Source: Hydra vulgaris (taxonomy: Eukaryota; Cnidaria; Hydrozoa; Anthoathecata; Hydridae). Taken from it: 64,000 nucleotides of DNA. Numbering within the stretch: position 1 is the first letter of the stretch; every line of letters starts with the position of its first letter. Below the pieces are notes generated by a model. That model had not been told where the DNA came from. It did no database searches and saw only the letters and a program-made list of their open reading frames with translations. The stretch spans positions 37,392,001 through 37,456,000 of the forward strand of contig NC_088929.1 in NCBI RefSeq assembly GCF_038396675.1, in the 5' to 3' direction. Both the position numbers and the translations under genes were made by a program. Shown here one piece after another: positions 58,056 through 64,000 of the stretch.

Positions 58056-58936
58056 ATGTTTTTTTGTCACAAAATGTTTATTCAGAGTTTGATGCCGTTT
58101 TTTAAAATTCTGTTCCAGAATGATCCATGCGTTACCATCGAATTGAGGCTGCACTAGTTTCGGCCTTTAATCATTTTTATCATAACTTTAGCAATCCGGT
58201 ATGTAAGAAATTTCAACCGGAAACCATACTCAGATCTTATTCTTGGATATTCTTGCAAAACGCGGTCTAGAAATATCAGGGTATTATTACCCTGATATAC
58301 TAATATACCAATAATATTATGTGTTTAACTGTATACTATCCGCTGAAAGGGTAATACTACCATGATATGTTTTTTTGAGAAATACCGGGAGCATTTTAAT
58401 TCTTCCGATACTTTCCGAAAAAATACGCAATGGTATTAATATGTTAGAGTAGTTAAACATAACTTTTGAATATAAAACTTTTTAAATAATGTAACCGAGA
58501 AGAGAAAATCACTAAAATACATTTTCCATCTATTAAACAACAAATTAGGTTCACTTTTATAGAGTTAAACTTTTGAATAAAATTTTACGGGTAAAAAGTT
58601 TTTTAAATGGCTCCACAAATATTTACTGTTGAAGTCAACAATGCGCTAAAAAACTTGAATTCAGAGTCTGAATGAGATTTGTTTTATTAGCAATGCGTAA
58701 CTTAGTATGTAAAATTGGTTGTTGAATAATAAATTCATTTTGTAAATAAAGTAAACTTTTTTTGTTTAAAAAATATAAATTCTTTAAAAAAAATAGAGAT
58801 GCGTTGCACGGTGAGTCAAAATCACTAAGAAACGACAGAAAAAAAAACCCACAAAAAACTATTGCTAGAAAATAGTTAATTAAATTATTATTGTTTTTTT
58901 TAATATGTTTATTTCGCCTTCTACAATAAATACAAT

Positions 58937-59072
<136 letters not shown>

Positions 59073-59656
59073 CAAAATAAGTAATGACCGGAGCAAGAAG
59101 AAGACATAATTCTGTCTTATTAACGAGCCCCATTTTTGTAAAATCGCGATTTATAAATGTCATATTATAATGGCGTAAATATACAATGCAGTAATAAGTA
59201 ATTGCTAAAATGTTTACATTATCTGTAGTTGCAAAAAGAAAAAGAAGACAGCTGCAGTTGTAAAAAACGATTATATACATGTATTAAAAAAAACTTGTAA
59301 TAAAAAAAAAATACTATAATTTAACTAAATACCACTAAAAGACAATAATTATTTTTTCTGTGATTAATTGTCAAGATTTCATCAATTTATACGTTTTTTC
59401 CTAGACTTATTTATTTTATTTATCGGAAAACTCATTCACAAAAGTCTCGCTTTAGTGTCACTCTTTTAAGATTGATATTGATAAAAACAGTTCAAAATTT
59501 AATTTCAAGTCATATGTTTAAGATATTTGGTAACTATTAACAATATTATTGGCAATAAACTTTGATTTTAGATTTGCATTTCTGAGATCTCAAATTCGTG
59601 TCATATAATGATTTTTTTAAATTAATTTAATTATGAGTTTAGCTCAAAAGTTAAAA

Positions 59657-59703
59657 GATTCCACTAGATTCCACTAGATTCCACTAGATTCCACTAGATT
59701 CCA
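59657..59703. repeat. 10-bp tandem repeat, ~5 copies
   Basis: TTCCACTAGA repeated about four and a half times. 59704-60255 holds nothing recognisable. Confidence 0.9.
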
Positions 59704-60255
59704 TGGTAGTTTTAACATTTTTTTTATTGATAGGTATATATAAAAGCAGAAAAAATAAAAATCATTTGCCCTAATTTGCCCCAATTAAAATAAGACTTTT
59801 TAAATACTTTTTTTCCGTTTATAATTTTAGAGTAGCAAACACTAGTTCATTGCTTACATTCATCGCAGAAATAATACATTCAGTTCTTATTAGTAAAAAA
59901 ACTCATGCTAAAGCAGATGGCGTTAATTATCAAACCTCAAAAACTAAAATATGCAAGATTTGACGGCATAGTGTATGTTTTAAAATTAAAACTTGCGAAT
60001 AAAATAAATAACAATATTCCATTGCTTACAATCATCATGAAAAGAACACATTTAGTTCCTATAATTCAATAGTTAAGAATTAATCATGATAATTTACTTG
60101 AGGCTCTTCTACGCAAGTTTTGTAGAGTGGGGGTCTATACTATGAAAAGTTTTGACAAACCTTAAATGATAAATCTAAAGAAAACTCTAATATTTAAATG
60201 TAAATTCCGATCAAAGTTGCGGAAACATTCAAGAATTTTCTCAAGATTTCTAGAA

Positions 60256-61560
60256 CATGAACGAACTTGGTAGAACGAAGATGTAACAGTTGACAAAAAA
60301 AAAAGTTGCAGCAGGTCCAGGTAGAAAGTGCAAGGACAGGGAAAATTTAGGTGATAGAAGCAGAAGATCTAAGGTAATTATAAATCAACCAACACAGTTT
60401 TAAAAAATAGTTTACACGCTTAAATATTAAATATTATTGTTTAAGGTTGCCAAATTGGCTGAACATCCTACTGAAGCACATGTTAACGAGAAAAATCTTT
60501 TCAAGACAGCTAATGTTCCACTTAAATTAATCATCGTGAATAAAAATGTATGGTTAAATTAGAAGCCCTCTAGGACACATTACTGTAGACCCCTACATCT
60601 CCAATATCAAAAAGAAACGGAAGAAATGATAAGAAATGAATATGAACTTTTAAAAGCAGAAATGAATAAACTAGCCAAGTTTGAGGTAAAGTTAAGAGCA
60701 GAAGAAGGTAAACCTAATACAAAATGTAATATAATACAATCCTATCGGATTTAATTTTCAACTAGATTTAACCATGTTTGATGGTAAAGTGGGTAATGCC
60801 CTCACTAACACTCTGTTCTCCCAATCGTGTAATATTTGAGATAAGTACAGTGAACTTAATAACCCAGTATTGATCAGGTCTAAACCAATCAATAAAAACG
60901 CTTTATCTTTGGGTCTTTCTACTTTGCATTGCTGGCTACAATCTTTTAAATATTTTTCATGTTTAGGATATAAATTAAGTATTAAAAAATACTTTGCCAA
61001 ATCCCATGCTAAAAGTAAAGACATCAGTAAAAAATAGAAAAATAAATATTCAACGGAGGTTTGGAGAAGAGCTCTAGTCTAATAGTTGATATACCCAAAT
61101 AGTGTTTTGCTTACACTTAAAATGGAAAAACTGCCCAAAGGGCATTTGAAAATGTTTACACTTTTGTTGATATAACGGGAGTAGCAATCCTAAAACCATT
61201 ATGCTCCTGTTATGAGTTGAACTCTGAAAGCTTTGACCAGTATTGCTATGAAACTACAGCTCTTATACTCAAAAACTATTGCTGGTATGTAATTCCCCCA
61301 AATGTTCATAAACTCTAGGAAAATGGTGTGCAGATATCTGAAGCATTAGAACTGCCAATTAATTACTACTCTGAAGAGTCACTAGAGACTCTGAATAAGG
61401 AAATTCGCAAAGGTAGATTGAACCATACAGCCAAGATATCTAGAAAGAATCTTATAAAAAACCAGTACAAATGCCTCTTGACTAGAAGTCATCCTCTAAT
61501 ATCAAACACATAGTTATCCAAAAAGGGATCCTACCGTCTTCGGAAATGACTCAAAAAATC
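60256..61560 (+). pseudogene. Decayed transposase remnant, unassigned family
   Basis: GPGRKCKDRENLGDRSRRSK (60310-60372) ends at a donor-like GTAAT. A second piece begins VAKLAEHPTEAHV (about 60445). The main block, NGKTAQRAFENVYTFVDITG (61118-61180) to SCYELNSESFDQYCYETTAL, is followed by LPINYYSEESLETLNKEIRK and ISRKNL to 61513. Stops and missing pieces show it is dead. A frame on the minus strand at 60758-61024 may be an inverted insert. The order of motifs recalls transposase-like proteins repeated in cnidarian genomes, but I cannot name the family. Confidence 0.5.
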
Positions 61561-62161
61561 CCTTGGAGGGGTGATTCTATAGGTAATAGGTATCACTTTA
61601 ATGAAAAAATTGTAGAAGAAGATTGTAGAGAAAATTGTATTTAAAGTTTCTCCCTAAATACAGCAAAAACCTTTATTTTCAAAAAGTGTTTGCACAGCCA
61701 AAAGTTCAAAAAAACACTTTTTTTTTGCCCTAAATTTTACAAATATTACAAACTAATATCCCTTAGATACAAAATTATGTTTTAATAAAGAATATTTGTA
61801 TATACATTTCAATACTAGTATATCAACATACAATATAGTATATCAAATTTCTTTTGATTTTTTAGTAGGATAAAAAATCAAAAAAAATTGATATTAAAAT
61901 TTTATTCTTTAGCATGGCATTATTTAAAACACAACTTTTTTCAAAAAGATGTGCATATATTTTTAAATAAATATGCACTGAATTACAAAGTAGCTTAAAG
62001 TAATATAAATTCTTTTGATATCGAGACTGCAGATCTTCTGAAAGAAAGAAATAATTACACACACGAAAGTATACCATGACTGAGATTTTTCTCCTGAGAA
62101 TTTTTAATCCACAAAAGTTTAATTTCAAATGAGTTTGCTCTTAAGAACAATAACACAACTT

Positions 62162-62353
62162 AGCAGCCGTGGCGAAGAGGTAACGCACCTGCCTCAAAAA
62201 CAAAAGATCCGTGGTTAAACCCCACCTCTGGGCAAGTTTTGCGACATCGGTTAGGAAGGAGGCGTGAACTTTCAATTAAATGCTCATCCGCGGTGCTCTT
62301 TGATAAGACTGTAAGGACTTCTTGGAGCACCTAAATAAAATTTAAAAAAAAAA
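62162..62353 (+). mobile_element. tRNA-derived SINE
   Basis: A head of tRNA character with an A-box-like GTGGCGAAGAGG (62169-62180) and a B-box-like GGTTAAACCCC (62213-62223), spaced about as in a tRNA gene. A non-tRNA body (with 'gataagactgtaagg' and 'cttggagcacc') and an A-rich tail at 62344-62353 follow. It is inserted next to the C-terminal end of a transposase pseudogene. It does not fold as an intact tRNA, so it is not called as a tRNA gene. Confidence 0.75.
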
Positions 62354-62358
62354 TTTTT

Positions 62359-64000
62359 TTCCCCATATTCAGGATGAGATGGTTGCCTTTTAAACCTTTG
62401 CCAGTGGGTTTTGAATTTGGCATGTATCGATTTAGTGGTTTGCTCACTAAAAACTCCAAGCCCAGTTTCATTTTTTTCAGCAAATTCCTTAATGTGATGA
62501 AAAATTGCACGTGTTTTGGGAGTAACTGAAATTCCGAGAGCTAGGCAAGAATTTTTGAATTCTAAAATATTTTGACAGAACCCTGTCTCCAAGATCTTTC
62601 CAAAACAAGCTTTTTTAACAGATTGAAGCTTACTGAAGCAATCAACAAAAGGCATTGATTGCAATGCACAATGCTTTTGGGCAAGACTCTTAAGAATGTC
62701 AACAATATTCAACAGTTTGTTGCATTCATTTCCATCGAGCTGTCCCCCATAACATGCTTGCATTTGAAGGTGCAAGAGATTTGGTCATTCTTGTGCTTGA
62801 TCCCATATTTCTTGGAGTTGCTTAAAAATATGTTTGAGGATTCCAAGTAAAAGATGGAGTTCCATAGGAGGAATTACATCAATAATAAGATCAGATTGCC
62901 TGTAGGGGTTAATTAACGGAAGATGGACAACATTTAAATAATTCTTAGCCGATTGAAGCTTTGTGCCTGAAGAAAGAAATCCAGCATAGCTGTTGCATAA
63001 AGAACTAAATGTTCTTAATTGATCAGAGTTTGTAAGGTTGTCCGACTCGACATCACACCAGCAACATGGGTGTTTGCTGGATACCAATAAAATGTTGGCT
63101 ACTTTTATGTCACATAAAATTATGTAAGACACATCTTCAATTTGTTTGAAGATGTGTCTTACATAGATGTGTCTTAATATTGTCCTAAGATTTTCATATG
63201 TTTTAGGAATGCCTTCTGCTTCAGTAACTATTAGCATTCCAGGATGCTGATTGTTGCTGCAGCAAAAGGTATGCTTACACCACCATCCTGGGCAGAAGAA
63301 CTTGATTGGAGACATGACAATCCTTGAGTATAACTTTGCTTGGAATATGTTTCAATTACGCTGAAGGTAATTTTCAAGAATGAATCACCTTCATCAATTT
63401 CAAGTTTAACTAAATAATATGATGTAAATTCTCTTCTTGATAGAATATGGTTAATTAAAGCATTTAAGTTCTAGCAGTGAACAACTTTTCAATTTTGGTT
63501 TTTCATTTGTCCAGAATGACAGCATTTGACATCATGAAAAAATCTGATAATTTTTTCCAGAGGTTGTCAAGTTTTCGCTTCACGTTTGCCACTACAGCTC
63601 TTTTTTCCATTGAGTTGTTTAGAGCTGATGCAAGCCTTTTCACACCAACATTGGAAAGATTTGTACTATTTTGAACTTGGACCAATCTTTCAGCAGTAAA
63701 TAGCTGTTGCTTTTACTTCGCTGAATGTTCTGGTAGAACTTATAAAGATTCACCTTCACTTGCTCGACTAAGTTTGACAGTATTTCCTGGAGAGGCATCT
63801 TTTTTTAGAGATTAAACCAGCTGCTATTTGTTCAGCACACTGACGGTCCTCTTTGACAATTTTCTGTACATTATCCCGCCTTGTACCTATAGTACAAAAG
63901 TGAGGATGTCCTCTCGCAAGTGCTGACAAACAAATACTGCACCTTTTTTCAGTTGGTTGTGCTGATGAAGGTTTACGACTGAAAGCTTTGATACGACCAC
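62359..64000 (-). pseudogene. Transposase remnant with N-terminal Cys/His motif, runs off the window
   Basis: On the minus strand, starting at the window edge: KAFSRKPSSAQPTEKRCSIC and LARGHPHFC (Cys/His knuckle), TRRDNVQKIVKEDRQCAEQ, then LSNVGVKRLASAL. Next come GDSFLKITFSVIETYS, LIVTEAEGIPKTYENL, ILCDIKVANILL..KHPCCWCD, PPMELHLLLGILKH, CYGGQLDGNECNKLL and HHIKEFAEKNETGLGVFSEQ, ending HPEYGE. Frame changes occur near 63800, 63240 and 62780. The SINE at 62162-62353 abuts its last codons. The repertoire (Asp in LCDIKVAN, Cys pair CCWCD) suggests a DDE-type enzyme of an unassigned family. The start is outside the window. Confidence 0.65.
63121..63180. repeat. Short inverted repeat inside the transposase remnant
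   Basis: TAAGACACATCTTCAA and TTGAAGATGTGTCTTA are separated by only a few bases, then part of the arm repeats again. It explains the duplicated RHIYVRHIF-like translation. Confidence 0.7.

Noticed and set aside
62162..62235. Possible tRNA gene
   Set aside because: A- and B-box-like motifs are present, but the acceptor stem does not pair and a SINE body with A-tail follows.

Overview
This is eukaryotic, very AT-rich, intron-containing DNA, full of long (TA)n microsatellites and decayed transposable elements. The mix suggests a cnidarian, most likely Hydra: short exons in large TE-filled introns, CR1/Jockey-like LINEs, many long-TIR DNA transposons, and a T-rich stretch plus AG just upstream of several start codons, as expected for spliced-leader trans-splicing. 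The species is inferred, not proven.

Four host genes are recognisable. (1) The last three exons of acetoacetyl-CoA synthetase (AACS, + strand, 1180-1828). (2) A complete GPATCH3 in three exons (+, 5421-11752), whose 4.6 kb intron is packed with microsatellites and MITEs. (3) An intronless, apparently complete PRMT5 (-, 38422-40302). (4) A complete CCT2 (-, 41061-58041) of three exons, including a 37-nt first coding exon, separated by introns of 6.3 and 9.0 kb. The exon phases of GPATCH3 and CCT2 join exactly, giving 551 and 537 residues.

The rest is mobile DNA. 11.8-24.6 kb holds palindromes, a minisatellite and a striking element whose ends are opposed arrays of a 73-bp repeat. Most of that element (2,086 bp) is tandemly duplicated, and the second copy gained exactly five more repeat units. 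24.6-34.8 kb is a dead LINE split by a 5.93 kb DNA transposon with ~640-bp terminal inverted repeats. The transposon carries a multi-exon, DDE-like transposase gene with a C2H2 finger and a possible Tudor-like tail that I cannot assign to a named superfamily. 43.8-50.0 kb, inside CCT2 intron 2, is a head-to-head inverted pair of one LINE family whose two arms share the same nonsense mutations. 53.5-57.2 kb, inside CCT2 intron 1, is a second long-TIR transposon with a different decayed transposase. 60.2-64.0 kb holds remnants of at least one, perhaps two, further unassigned transposase families and a tRNA-derived SINE.

The host genes are conserved housekeeping or regulatory functions (ketone-body activation, G-patch protein, arginine methyltransferase, chaperonin subunit) and do not form an obvious pathway. 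The most unusual content is the set of long-TIR transposons, the 73-bp-repeat fold-back element, and a MITE family whose three copies each end at or within about 20 bp of a microsatellite.
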